Assembly (NCBI RefSeq): GCF_003710865.1
Contig: NZ_RHHO01000001.1
Location: 62,001-126,000 of the forward strand
Direction: 5' to 3'
Source: Brevibacillus borstelensis
Lineage (GTDB): Bacteria; Bacillota; Bacilli; Brevibacillales; Brevibacillaceae
Length of the DNA: 64,000 nucleotides
Shown here: piece by piece, positions 1 to 8,057 of the stretch
Layout: every line of letters begins with the position of its first letter
Numbering within the stretch: position 1 is the stretch's first letter
The notes under the pieces: generated by a model
The model's database searches: none
Seen by the model: only the letters and a program-made list of their open reading frames with translations
What the model was told of the DNA's origin: nothing
Program-made: the position numbers and the translations under genes

Positions 1-288
1 ACCGGCTGTCGCAAGAATAACGATAGACAGTCCGAGCAGCAAAATCGTTTTGCTGTTTTTCGGTTGCAAGACCTTGCCTGTAAAAATCCGGGCGACCACA
101 GCCGCAAAGGCAAACAGGCTAATCACCAGGCTCACCGTGAAATCACTCGCGCCGAATTGTTCCTTTACATACGCCGGGAATGATGGCGTCATCATTTGCA
201 AATTCAAAAACAACAGCAGGTTGCAAAGCGTCAGGAGGACAAACTTGCCCGTCCATAGCTTTTCATTTGTCTCTGGTTTCTCTTCCAC
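1..288 (-). CDS. MFS transporter, N-terminal part (runs off window start)
   Basis: Reading the minus strand from GTG at 288 gives 96 residues with two hydrophobic segments (about residues 17-37 and 54-71) joined by a short loop, and a third starting near residue 82, as in the N-terminus of a 12-TM major facilitator transporter. The segment PSFPAYVKEQFGASD after TM1 is the usual first extracellular loop of drug or sugar efflux members. The start was chosen because an in-frame TAG lies directly upstream (289-291) and a GGAGTAGGAGTGG ribosome site precedes it. It begins 11 bases after the marR stop, so both are probably one operon and MarR probably controls the pump. The substrate is unknown. 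The 3' end is outside the window. Confidence 0.85.
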   Translation of the reverse strand, partial: MEEKPETNEKLWTGKFVLLTLCNLLLFLNLQMMTPSFPAYVKEQFGASDFTVSLVISLFAFAAVVARIFTGKVLQPKNSKTILLLGLSIVILATAG

Positions 289-299
289 CTATTCCACTC

Positions 300-743
300 C
301 TACTCCATGATGACTTGGTTGACATTGTTTTGAATGGTCAAAAGAGTGTCCTTCAACAGCTCAAGCCGTTCCGGGTCTATGCCTGCAAGCATTTCATCAA
401 TCGCTTGTTTCTCCAGAGGTATAGCCTGCTCGACAAACGATTTTCCTTTTTCGGTCAGATAGATTAAAAAAGCGCGCCGATCAGCAGGACTCACCTTTTT
501 CTCGATCAATTCCTTCCGCAAAAGAACATCGAGTATCCGGGCAGTCGTCGGTTGATCCTTGGCTGTGCGGATGGCGATCTCCTTCTGGTTGATGCCGTCC
601 TGCTCGCACAGCCTGAGCAACACAGCCAGCTGTTCCGGTGTAATATCCAGCTCCTTGAGGCGGATGGTGACAAGATGGCTCACCCGCCGATAAGTGATAC
701 CGAGAAGAAATCCGATTGATTGATAGTGAGGCGTAGAAACCAT
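300..743 (-). CDS. MarR family transcriptional regulator
   Basis: A 147-residue protein of standard MarR size. The central winged helix-turn-helix is visible: NQKEIAIRTAKDQPTTARIL (about residues 52-71) as HTH, then the wing KKVSPADRRAFLIYLTEKG. The flanking helices are the dimer interface of the family. MarR proteins normally repress their own promoter and an adjacent transporter until an aromatic or other small ligand binds. Here the gene lies directly upstream of an MFS transporter (1-288) and its promoter carries a palindrome over the -10 region, which fits autorepression. The inducer cannot be read from sequence. Confidence 0.92.
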   Translation of the reverse strand: MVSTPHYQSIGFLLGITYRRVSHLVTIRLKELDITPEQLAVLLRLCEQDGINQKEIAIRTAKDQPTTARILDVLLRKELIEKKVSPADRRAFLIYLTEKGKSFVEQAIPLEKQAIDEMLAGIDPERLELLKDTLLTIQNNVNQVIME

Positions 744-779
744 GAGGGACAGCTCCTATCCAAAATGATTGTCATAACA

Positions 780-808
780 ATTATATGTATAACATATTTT
801 CTTGTAAA
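780..808 (-). promoter_or_regulatory. Promoter of marR-MFS operon with overlapping operator
   Basis: On the minus strand TTTACA (803-808), a 17-base spacer and TATAAT (780-785) form a near-consensus sigma-A promoter. The palindrome ATATGT-ATA-ACATAT (783-797) overlaps the -10 box and spacer. Its size and position suit a MarR dimer that blocks RNA polymerase. The promoter is read directly; assigning the operator to the adjacent MarR protein is inference. Confidence 0.75.
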
Positions 809-810
809 CC

Positions 811-853
811 AAAATTAACAAAAGGAGATACGCCTGTTATTGGCGGTATCTCC
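811..853 (-). terminator. Rho-independent terminator of the DUF2892 operon
   Basis: On the minus strand, GGAGATACCGCC pairs with GGCGTATCTCC across a short loop (824-853) and is followed by TTTTGTTAATTTT (811-823). It overlaps the stop codon of the 45-residue gene (837-839) and lies just upstream of the marR promoter, so it insulates the two units. Confidence 0.8.
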
Positions 854-974
854 CTTTGTTTTTGCGCGTGTTGTAAAAAAAGTATCCCATCGCCGCCACG
901 CAGGCTATGATGATGGCGATGACAAACACATTGTGGGAAAACCATTCGTACAGGGGAGGGCCGACAATCGTCAT
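837..974 (-). CDS. Small single-span membrane protein (45 aa)
   Basis: ATG at 974 preceded by AAGAGGAGGA opens a 45-codon frame ending at TAA 837-839. The product has a short polar N-terminus (MTIVGPPLYEWFSHN), one transmembrane helix (about residues 16-34, VFVIAIIIACVAAMGYFFY) and a basic tail NTRKNKGRYRQ, so the positive-inside rule puts the C-terminus in the cytoplasm. It lies 15 bases after the DUF2892 gene on the same strand and its stop codon sits inside the terminator, so it is the last gene of that operon. I do not recognise the family; a small membrane regulator or partner of the DUF2892 protein is possible but unproven. Confidence 0.72.
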   Translation of the reverse strand: MTIVGPPLYEWFSHNVFVIAIIIACVAAMGYFFYNTRKNKGRYRQ

Positions 975-989
975 AAAGCAGTCCTCCTC

Positions 990-1532
990 TTATGAATAGG
1001 TAGGGTACAGATGCTCGTCCCGACTGTACCGTTCCGAAGGTTTTTTCTCCAGATCGCTGTCTTCGTCTTCCATGAACTGATCGGCTGTCGGATAGGTGAC
1101 GTGTTCTCGCAGGGCTGCTTCCAGTTGTTTATCCTCCTGGGACAGCTCCCTTGTGGCAGTGGCTGCCCCTTTCTCAGGCGACATCCCGGCTGCCATCGCT
1201 TGAGACATCTCGGAGGTCATGGCCGCATTCTCGCCTTGCTTGCCGCCTCCCTTTGACCCCGTCATTTGCCGCATGGCTGCGCGGACGCCGGCTTCGGTCA
1301 TTTTTCCGACAATCTTGTTCATTCCCTTTTTGGTAACTGTATCGGTATTCATCGCATACAGCATCGGACAAAATCGGGTCGCACCCTCCGCTACCTTCAT
1401 GGCCGACATGGTCATGAGCAGCCAGGGGGTACGATAGGGGCGACGGCTCATTTTGCCGACCCCGTATGCAAGTCCAACAAGTCCGGCAGTGATGCGAATC
1501 ATGGCATCTACAGTTCCGACGTTCCTTCGCAT
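990..1532 (-). CDS. DUF2892 (YgaP-type membrane domain) protein with long polar tail
   Basis: A 180-residue protein. The N-terminal 60 residues (MRRNVGTVDAMIRITAGLVG...) match the DUF2892 domain seen in the membrane part of YgaP, with weakly hydrophobic helices near residues 10-25 and 35-50. The remaining about 120 residues are polar, with Gly-Lys, Met and acidic stretches and a tail rich in E, D and Y, much longer than usual for the family. A good ribosome site (CAGGAGGAATCC) precedes ATG 1532. It heads a two-gene operon with the 45-residue membrane protein. DUF2892 has no settled function; YgaP-type links to sulfur transfer cannot be claimed because no rhodanese domain is present. Confidence 0.8.
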   Translation of the reverse strand: MRRNVGTVDAMIRITAGLVGLAYGVGKMSRRPYRTPWLLMTMSAMKVAEGATRFCPMLYAMNTDTVTKKGMNKIVGKMTEAGVRAAMRQMTGSKGGGKQGENAAMTSEMSQAMAAGMSPEKGAATATRELSQEDKQLEAALREHVTYPTADQFMEDEDSDLEKKPSERYSRDEHLYPTYS

Positions 1533-1694
1533 GTGGATTCCTCCTGTCCAACTTGTATCTACCGGTTAGTGTGTGCGGGTCTTGGGAAAACAGCCAAGGA
1601 AAATGTTTCTAAGATGGCGAAGCTTTAAGGTAACAAGAAGGGCATCAGAAGAAATGACTGAAATCGTTTTTAAAGGGAAACAGGAGGGATATTC

Positions 1695-3458
1695 ATGCGA
1701 GTTCGTTCGATAGATGAGGCTGCTCATCGAAAGCTTCTGCGGGTGGCAAGAAGGGAAGAGCCGGCAGATATGTGGATCAGGGGAGCAAAAGTATTGCATG
1801 TCTATACAAAGGAATGGCGGGAGGTCCACATAGCCGTTTCCGGCGAGAGGATTGCGTATGTCGGGGAAAAAGAGCCGGTGACTTGCGAGGGGACGACGAT
1901 TGTGGAGGCCGATGGCAAGTGCGCTGTTCCCGGATACATTGAACCTCATGCGCATCCCTTTCAATGGTACAATCCGTTCACGATGGCGGATTTTGCTTTG
2001 GCGCGCGGGACGACGACGTTGATATCGGACTCTTTGATGCTTATGACGCTGCCTTTTGCGCAAGTGGCTGACATCATGGAAAAACTGGCGGAGCATCCCG
2101 TAAAGCAATTTTTCTGGGCAAGGCTTGATCCCCAGATGAGACGCACAATGGCATCGCCGCCGTTCGACAGAGAAGGCATCGACCGGATGCTGGAGCACCC
2201 CCGTGTCATTCAGGGCGGAGAGTTGACCGACTGGCAAGGCGTATTGGCCGAGGATGAAACCTTGCTGTACGGCATCAAGCGAGCACTGGATGTGGGCAAG
2301 CGAATGGAGGGGCATCACCCCGGCGCCTCTGTGCAAACGCTGAATGCGGCAGCGGCTCTGGGCATCACTGCCTGCCATGAAAGCATTACGGCCGAGGATG
2401 TGCTGGAGCGGCTGCGAGTGGGGATGTACGCGACCCTCCGCCATTCATCGATTCGCCCCGACCTGCCGACTTTGGTGCAAGGGTTGCTGGAAGCAGGGAT
2501 TCCCTGGTCATCCCGGATGATGCTGACCTCAGACGGCAGCACGCCGCCGATGTACCGCCATGGCCTGATGGATTATACGATCCGCGTGGCGATTGAAGCA
2601 GGCATGCCGCCAGTCGAAGCGTATGCGATGGCCTCGCTCAATCCGGCCGTCTACTACGGGATCGACAGCGAAGTGGGCGGCATAGCTCCCGGACGGCTGG
2701 CCGATATTCTGCTTCTGACGCAACCCGGGGAGCCGACGCCGGAAGCGGTCATCGCAAACGGACAGCTCTCGGGGAAAGATGGAAAGCTGCTCGTCCCGAC
2801 GGTCCAGCCAGTATGGACAGACTACGATTTTCCGTCCGTCTCCCGGGAAATGAAGGAAATGCAGGTGAAAACAGAATGGTTCCGCATGAAGGACAAAGGA
2901 GTGCCGGTCCCTGTCATTTGCATGCTGAACGCAGTCATCACCAAAATGGAGCAAGCGAGCTTGCCCGTGGATACGCAGGGATATGTTTCGCTGGAAAACG
3001 ACCCGGAGCTCGCGCTGCTCTGTCTGATTAACCCTGTGCAAAAACGTTTGACCCGGGCAGTCGTCAGGGGATATGGCAGGGATCTAAAGGGGCTGGCCAG
3101 CACCTATACGGCATCGAGCGATTGGCTGGTGATAGGACGTTGTGCCCAGTCTATGGCGCAGGCGCTGCAGAGGGTCATGGAAATGGACGGCGGGGTAGCC
3201 ATGTACGAAAAAGGAAAGGCAGTCTTGGAATGCCCGCTTCCGCTGGGAGGCAAGTTCTCCCCCGCACCGATGGAGGAAGTGATTGACATGGCTGAGAGGT
3301 TTACGGGATTGATCCGGGAAAAAGGCCACGAGCATCTGGACCCGCTCTATTCCCTGCTGTTCTTTACGGCTACTCATCTGCCGTATGTGCGGATAACAGC
3401 AGAAGGAATCGTGGAGGTAAAGTCGGGGAAGATCCTCGTTCCTTCTGAGTTCTTGTAA
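1695..3458 (+). CDS. YerA-like adenine deaminase family amidohydrolase
   Basis: A 587-residue amidohydrolase of the adenine deaminase family, closest in size and style to B. subtilis YerA (about 580 residues). The metal site is visible: the HxH pair H85/H87 in GYIEPHAHP, later histidines in EGHHPG and TACHES, and the Asp of MLTSDGS. The C-terminal half carries the adenine-deaminase-specific domain. Family members deaminate adenine to hypoxanthine, but YerA-type proteins are only putative deaminases, so the substrate is uncertain. ATG 1695 follows CAGGAGGGATATTC. It is monocistronic by spacing, divergent from the DUF2892 operon. In B. subtilis yerA directly precedes yerB; here they are about 26 kb apart. 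Confidence 0.85.
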   Translation: MRVRSIDEAAHRKLLRVARREEPADMWIRGAKVLHVYTKEWREVHIAVSGERIAYVGEKEPVTCEGTTIVEADGKCAVPGYIEPHAHPFQWYNPFTMADFALARGTTTLISDSLMLMTLPFAQVADIMEKLAEHPVKQFFWARLDPQMRRTMASPPFDREGIDRMLEHPRVIQGGELTDWQGVLAEDETLLYGIKRALDVGKRMEGHHPGASVQTLNAAAALGITACHESITAEDVLERLRVGMYATLRHSSIRPDLPTLVQGLLEAGIPWSSRMMLTSDGSTPPMYRHGLMDYTIRVAIEAGMPPVEAYAMASLNPAVYYGIDSEVGGIAPGRLADILLLTQPGEPTPEAVIANGQLSGKDGKLLVPTVQPVWTDYDFPSVSREMKEMQVKTEWFRMKDKGVPVPVICMLNAVITKMEQASLPVDTQGYVSLENDPELALLCLINPVQKRLTRAVVRGYGRDLKGLASTYTASSDWLVIGRCAQSMAQALQRVMEMDGGVAMYEKGKAVLECPLPLGGKFSPAPMEEVIDMAERFTGLIREKGHEHLDPLYSLLFFTATHLPYVRITAEGIVEVKSGKILVPSEFL

Positions 3459-4060
3459 TGGAAAATACTTACATTCTTTAATGTGACATAGCATTGATAT
3501 ATTCTTTCCTCGCTTGCTTTTTACGATTATGTATTGGAATTATATGTAGCGTAAAAAAATAATTTTTTCTCTTGTAAATTTTCTAATTTCTTTTAAAATG
3601 AAAAAGAATCAAGCTGCGTCAATGATATAGGCTGATTGATCCGGTGTTTACATAGGTTCAAACTGGCAGATCAGACAGCTTGATTGATGATGAAGAAAAC
3701 ATAAAGAGAAATAAAAGGGGGATTCAATTGGCATGAAGGGAGATACCGGTAATTCCAGGTAGCGAGCTTACTGAATCTTTTGATATGATAGTGGTAGCTG
3801 ATTTTTCAGTCAAATCACACTATTTTGCGGATAGAAGCAGGCCATTCGTAATAGGCGAAAAGAAAGGCGACTGTTGCGCAAATGGACAAGATTCGCTTTC
3901 GGACTGTATTGGTTCATAGGGCGCGAGGAAACAGCATCATAGACGCATCTGACGAGCCTCATTCAGCAAAAGGGGCGGCACATTCCGTGCGGTCCCTCTT
4001 TATTGGCGTTGTCGCATGCAAAAAATTGAAATTCACCACAAGTTTACGAAGGAATGAGGG
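3459..4060. other. 602-bp gene-poor region ahead of livH
   Basis: No convincing gene is present. It is AT-rich at 3480-3730. It holds an AAAAGGGGG ribosome-like site followed by a possible nine-codon ORF (3733-3762, MKGDTGNSR), a short dyad CTGA-TTTT-TCAG near 3800, and a hairpin at 3971-3997. A binding-protein gene often occupies this place in liv operons, but none can be read here. It may be a leader for the liv operon. Confidence 0.5.
3971..4004 (+). promoter_or_regulatory. Hairpin in liv leader, possible attenuator
   Basis: AGGGGCGGCAC (3971-3981) pairs with GTGCGGTCCCT (3987-3997) with one mismatch and one G-U pair, and is followed by CTTTATT. It stands about 60 bases before livH. It could be a terminator of an upstream leader transcript or an attenuator. 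It lacks the conserved T-box sequence, so no specific riboswitch class is claimed. Confidence 0.35.
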
Positions 4061-5020
4061 ATGGGAAGCATGCTGCTCAACATTTTGCCTCAGGTGTTGG
4101 TTGACGGGTTGACACTGGGATTCATGTACGCCGTCGTCGCTCTCGGCTACACCATGGTTTACGGTATTCTGGAATTTATCAACTTTGCCCACGGGGAAAT
4201 TTTCATGGTGGGTGCCTTCGTAGGGACAGAGGTTTTGTTGATCTCCGACTCCTTGGGCGCTCTTGAAGGAATGAACCCGTACGTGGCTTTCTTCCTGACG
4301 CTCGTCATCGCGATGGCGCTGACAGGGGGACTCGGTGTGCTCATAGAACGGGTCGCTTACAGGCCGCTTCGGGGTGCGCCGCGTCTGGTTCCTCTGATTT
4401 CGGCGATTGGCGTTTCCTTTTTGCTGCAAGACCTGGTTCGCTTTACCGAGGCGATTGCCCGCAACGAATTTTATCTGAATACTCCCGCACTTTTCTCGGG
4501 CAGCATTTCTCTCGGGATCGCTTCGATTCCGACAAAAGGCTTTATCGTTATCGTTCTTGCCATTGTCATGATGATTGCTTTGACGCTGTTCATCAACAAG
4601 ACGAAGTGGGGCATCGCAATGCGGGCGGTCGCGCAGGATCAGTCGACGGCATCGCTGATGACAATCAACGTGGACAAAGTCATCATGCTTACCTTCCTGA
4701 TCGGTTCGAGCCTTGGCGGAGCAACGGGTGTTCTGTTTTCGCAAAACTACGGTACGATTGACCCATACATCGGCTTTATCCTCGGCCTGAAAGCCTTTAC
4801 CGCTGCGGTTCTCGGGGGTATCGGAAACCTCCGCGGAGCGATGGTGGGCGGCGTGCTGCTGGGCCTTCTGGAATCACTGTCCGGCGCGTATATGGGACCG
4901 TTGACCAACGGAGCCTTCGGTGCCGAATACAAGGATGTATTTGCGTTCAGTATTTTAATTCTCGTGCTTCTGTTCAAGCCGGAAGGTCTGTTTGGCGAAG
5001 CAGTGAAAGAGAAAGTGTAG
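4061..5020 (+). CDS. livH: Branched-chain amino acid ABC transporter permease LivH
   Basis: A 319-residue LivH-type inner membrane permease. The N-terminus has the family hallmark GFMYAVVALGYTMVYGILEFINFAHGEIFM (about residues 18-47), followed by multiple TM helices and the C-terminal coupling motif region LKAFTAAVLGGIGNLRGAMVGG that contacts the ATPases. With LivM it forms the membrane channel for leucine, isoleucine and valine import. ATG 4061 has AAGGA seven bases upstream; ATG 4070 is a possible alternative with GAGGG. It is the first gene of livHMGF. No periplasmic-type binding protein gene accompanies it; a candidate (livJ) lies at 25661-26902. Confidence 0.93.
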   Translation: MGSMLLNILPQVLVDGLTLGFMYAVVALGYTMVYGILEFINFAHGEIFMVGAFVGTEVLLISDSLGALEGMNPYVAFFLTLVIAMALTGGLGVLIERVAYRPLRGAPRLVPLISAIGVSFLLQDLVRFTEAIARNEFYLNTPALFSGSISLGIASIPTKGFIVIVLAIVMMIALTLFINKTKWGIAMRAVAQDQSTASLMTINVDKVIMLTFLIGSSLGGATGVLFSQNYGTIDPYIGFILGLKAFTAAVLGGIGNLRGAMVGGVLLGLLESLSGAYMGPLTNGAFGAEYKDVFAFSILILVLLFKPEGLFGEAVKEKV

Positions 5021-5029
5021 GTGAGAATC

Positions 5030-6304
5030 ATGGCAAACATCGGATGGAAGTCGATGAAAGGAATCCCGCTGGTCGTTACACTGATCTGGATCGCTGTCTC
5101 TGCAGCAGCCCTGCACTTCATGGAAAAGTCCGTCATCGCGTTTCTGGGAATTTTGTTCTCGATTATTCTGATCTACTATACAAACACGGACAAGCGGGTT
5201 CGCCTGATCCTGGGTGCCGCCGTTTTGCTTCTGATCATTCCGCTGGTGGCGGGGGACAACCGCTACTATATGGAAGTGGCTTCGCAGGTGGGCATCTATG
5301 TGGCGATGGCGCTCGGCCTCAACATCGTAGTCGGTTTTGCCGGTCTGCTTGATTTGGGTTATGTCGCCTTTTTTGCAGCGGGTGCTTACGCGTATGCAAT
5401 TTTCTCCACCTCTCAGGCAAACGAGTTTATTCCTGGCGGATTGTTTCCGTTGTCAGGAGACTGGTTCTGGCCATTTCTCATCGTCGGCCTGATCGTGGCG
5501 GCTATATTCGGGATTTTGCTCGGTTTGCCGGTACTGCGGGTAAAAGGCGATTACCTCGCCATCGTTACACTGGGCTTTGGTGAAATTATTCGGATTATTT
5601 TTAACAACCTGGATAAGCCGATCAATATTACGAACGGTCCCCAAGGGATTACGCCGATTCCGTCTCCGGAGCTGTTCGGGGTCAAGATGGGGACGCCGTT
5701 TTACTTCTACTTTATCGTCCTGTTCGTGATCATTTTCATCGTTATCGCCAACATCCGCTTTGAGCACTCCCGTCTGGGCCGCGCGTGGGTGGCGGTGCGG
5801 GAGGACGAGCTGGCCGCGCAGTCGATGGGTATTTCCCTGTTGAACACCAAGCTGGCTGCGTTTGCGACAGGCGCCTCTTTTGCCGGTGTCGTGGGAGTCA
5901 TCTTTGCTGCCAAACAGACGTTTATCGATCCGACGTCCTTTACCCTGATGGAGTCGATCGGGATTCTCGTGATGGTCATTCTCGGGGGCAGCGGCAGCAT
6001 CCCTGGGGTTATTCTCGGGGCCGCCTTTGTCACAGTGCTTCAGGTACAGCTCTTGAAAGAGTTCTCCAACTTCCTGCATTCGCTGCAGCAATCGGGAGTC
6101 ATCAATCTGCCCAACCAGCTTGACCCGTCCAAATTCCAGCGTTTGATTTTCGGGATTATGCTGATCCTGGTGGCGCTTTACAGGCCAAACGGGTTGATCC
6201 CGGCCAGGCGCAAGAAGAACGATCTGGAGGCCATCAAAGGAAGCAAATACGCTGGAGGCAAGCTTGGCATCTTGAGCAAGCTTACCCAGGGGAAACAGTC
6301 GTAG
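5030..6304 (+). CDS. livM: Branched-chain amino acid ABC transporter permease LivM
   Basis: A 424-residue permease with many TM helices. The core from about residue 90 is typical LivM: ALGLNIVVGFAGLLDLGYVAFFAAGAY, then LRVKGDYLAIVTLGFGEIIRI and the coupling loop MESIGILVMVILGGSGSIPGVILG. The N-terminal about 80 residues carry two extra hydrophobic segments. The reading frame opens with GTG at 5021 directly after the livH stop, but ATG 5030 has the better-spaced AGGTGA and is preferred. It pairs with LivH in the channel. The tight spacing implies translational coupling. Confidence 0.92.
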   Translation: MANIGWKSMKGIPLVVTLIWIAVSAAALHFMEKSVIAFLGILFSIILIYYTNTDKRVRLILGAAVLLLIIPLVAGDNRYYMEVASQVGIYVAMALGLNIVVGFAGLLDLGYVAFFAAGAYAYAIFSTSQANEFIPGGLFPLSGDWFWPFLIVGLIVAAIFGILLGLPVLRVKGDYLAIVTLGFGEIIRIIFNNLDKPINITNGPQGITPIPSPELFGVKMGTPFYFYFIVLFVIIFIVIANIRFEHSRLGRAWVAVREDELAAQSMGISLLNTKLAAFATGASFAGVVGVIFAAKQTFIDPTSFTLMESIGILVMVILGGSGSIPGVILGAAFVTVLQVQLLKEFSNFLHSLQQSGVINLPNQLDPSKFQRLIFGIMLILVALYRPNGLIPARRKKNDLEAIKGSKYAGGKLGILSKLTQGKQS

Positions 6305-6323
6305 CGAAGAAGGAGGGAGCACG

Positions 6324-7100
6324 ATGGCATTATTGGAAGCCAATGGGTTGACCAAGCGTTTCGGCGGTCTGGTTGCCAATCAGGATGTGACCGTAAAAAT
6401 CGAACAAGGAACGATTACCGCCGTCATTGGCCCTAACGGTGCGGGCAAGACGACCTTCTTCAATATGGTGACGGGTTTTTACGAGCCGGACGAGGGAGAT
6501 GTTTTGCTGAACGGGAAAAGCATCAAGGGGCTGCGCCCCGATCAAATCGCGGAGCGCGGGATTACGCGGACCTTTCAAAATATTCGCCTGTTCAAGGAGA
6601 TGACAGCCCTGGAGAACGTCATGGTGGGCACGCACAGCCGCCTGTCGGCAGGGATCCTGGGCATTATGTTCAATACAAAACGCGTTCGCGAGGAAGAAGA
6701 GCGGGCCAAGGTTGAAGCCTACCAGCTGATGGAATACGTCGGCATTGCCCATGTGGCGAACGAAGCGGCAGGCAGCCTGCCGTACGGACTGCAGCGCCGT
6801 CTGGAGATCGCCCGGGCGCTTGCGACCAATCCGCAAATCATTTTGCTCGACGAGCCGGCAGCCGGGATGAACCCGCGCGAGACGGTAGAAATGACTGAAT
6901 TTATCCGCAAGCTGAAGCATGAGCTGGGCTTGACGATTATTTTGATCGAGCACGATATGAAGCTCGTCATGGGATTGAGCGAGTATATTCACGTCCTGGA
7001 CTACGGACGCAAGATTGCCGAGGGTACGCCGGAACAGATTCGAAACAATCCGAACGTCATCGAGGCTTACCTGGGCAAAAGCGCGACGGAAGTGTCGTAA
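6324..7100 (+). CDS. livG: Branched-chain amino acid ABC transporter ATPase LivG
   Basis: A 258-residue ABC ATPase of LivG type. Walker A is GPNGAGKTTFF (about residues 36-46), the LivG-specific insertion with ITRTFQNIRLFKEMTALENVMVG follows, then the signature region LPYGLQRRLEIARALATNPQIILLDEPAAGMNP with Walker B. The signature LPYGLQRR in place of LSGGQ is normal for LivG. It hydrolyses ATP with LivF to drive import. GAAGGAGGGAGCACG precedes the ATG, and it lies 19 bases after livM. Confidence 0.95.
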   Translation: MALLEANGLTKRFGGLVANQDVTVKIEQGTITAVIGPNGAGKTTFFNMVTGFYEPDEGDVLLNGKSIKGLRPDQIAERGITRTFQNIRLFKEMTALENVMVGTHSRLSAGILGIMFNTKRVREEEERAKVEAYQLMEYVGIAHVANEAAGSLPYGLQRRLEIARALATNPQIILLDEPAAGMNPRETVEMTEFIRKLKHELGLTIILIEHDMKLVMGLSEYIHVLDYGRKIAEGTPEQIRNNPNVIEAYLGKSATEVS

Positions 7101-7117
7101 GAGGGGGAGGAGAAACA

Positions 7118-7825
7118 ATGCCGTTGCTTGAATTGCAAAACGTTCACACCTATTACGGCGGTATCCACGCGTTGAAAGGATTAAGTATTGAAGTAAACGA
7201 GGGGGAGGTCGTGACGCTGATCGGCTCCAATGGCGCCGGGAAGTCGACCACCCTGAAAACGATCTGCGGACAGACCCGTGCCCGGGAAGGCCGGATCGTG
7301 TTTGACGGCAAGGACATTACGCAGATGAGGACGCACGATGTCGCAGCGATGGGGATCGCCCATGTGCCGGAGGGACGGCGGATTTTTCCCAAGCTGACGG
7401 TTCGGGAAAACCTGGAGATGGGTGCATTTTCCGTAAAGGACAAACAGATCATTGAAGAAGGCATCGAGCGTGCATTTCGCTATTTTCCCCGTTTGAAGGA
7501 ACGGATCGATCAAAAGGGCGGAACGATGTCCGGCGGTGAGCAGCAGATGCTCGCGATTGCTCGCGGTCTGATGATGAAGCCGAAAATCCTGATGCTGGAT
7601 GAACCGTCTATGGGTCTTGCCCCGATTCTGGTGGAACAAATTTTTGACATCGTGACAGAGCTGAACCGCGAAGGCATGACGATCCTGTTGGTTGAGCAAA
7701 ACGCCAACCAGGCCCTTTCTGTAGCGAATCGCGGCTACGTCATTCAGACAGGCGAAATCATTCTGCAGGATGAAGCGCAAAATCTGCTGACCAATCCTCA
7801 GGTGCGGGAAGCGTATCTTGCTTGA
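7118..7825 (+). CDS. livF: Branched-chain amino acid ABC transporter ATPase LivF
   Basis: A 235-residue ABC ATPase of LivF type. Walker A GSNGAGKSTTLK (about residues 37-48), the LivF mark GIAHVPEGRRIFPKLTVRENLEMG, signature MSGGEQQMLAIARGLM and Walker B KILMLDEPSMGLAP are all intact. It is the last gene of livHMGF, 17 bases after livG with a strong GGGGGAGGAG site, and is followed by a clear terminator at 7840-7880. It acts as the heterodimer partner of LivG on the cytoplasmic face. Confidence 0.95.
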   Translation: MPLLELQNVHTYYGGIHALKGLSIEVNEGEVVTLIGSNGAGKSTTLKTICGQTRAREGRIVFDGKDITQMRTHDVAAMGIAHVPEGRRIFPKLTVRENLEMGAFSVKDKQIIEEGIERAFRYFPRLKERIDQKGGTMSGGEQQMLAIARGLMMKPKILMLDEPSMGLAPILVEQIFDIVTELNREGMTILLVEQNANQALSVANRGYVIQTGEIILQDEAQNLLTNPQVREAYLA

Positions 7826-7839
7826 TGGAAACGAAGAAA

Positions 7840-7880
7840 ACCCGATGGAGTGTATGGACTTCCGTCGGGTCTTGTTTTTT
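7840..7880 (+). terminator. Terminator of livHMGF
   Basis: ACCCGATGGA (from 7840) pairs with TCCGTCGGGT (7861-7870) allowing one G-U pair, followed by CTTGTTTTTT. It closes the liv operon and separates it from the mocR gene. Confidence 0.85.
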
Positions 7881-7997
7881 CTAAAGGGAGTCGCTTCCGG
7901 CATACTGACCGACGGCTTTTGGAGGAAAACGAATGTGCAACAAGAATGCGCTCTCCCCATATCTTTATGTTTTTGCTACTATCATCATAAGAAGTAG

Positions 7998-8043
7998 CTG
8001 ACCTTCTACGAATGGTCAGATTCCAAAATAGAAAGCGGGTCAG
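7998..8043 (+). promoter_or_regulatory. Putative MocR operator (GGTCAG repeats)
   Basis: CTGACC (7998-8003) and GGTCAG (8014-8019) form a perfect inverted repeat with a 10-base spacer. A third GGTCAG (8038-8043) lies 24 bases downstream as a direct repeat, ending 14 bases before the mocR ATG. MocR/PdxR-type regulators are known to bind pairs of repeats near their own promoters, so this is a plausible autoregulatory site. The assignment is inference. Confidence 0.5.
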
Positions 8044-8057
8044 CCTGGAGGTTATTG

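Noticed and set aside
3580..3600. CodY box at AAATTTTCTAATTTC
   Set aside because: Five of fifteen positions differ from the CodY consensus, too many in an AT-rich stretch.
3971..4004. T-box riboswitch ahead of livH
   Set aside because: The hairpin and GTCCCT look T-box-like at first sight, but the conserved AGGGTGGNACCGCG motif and a stem I are missing.
3882..4112. 76-residue plus-strand frame before livH
   Set aside because: No ribosome site, it crosses the hairpin and overlaps the livH start; the product has no domain.
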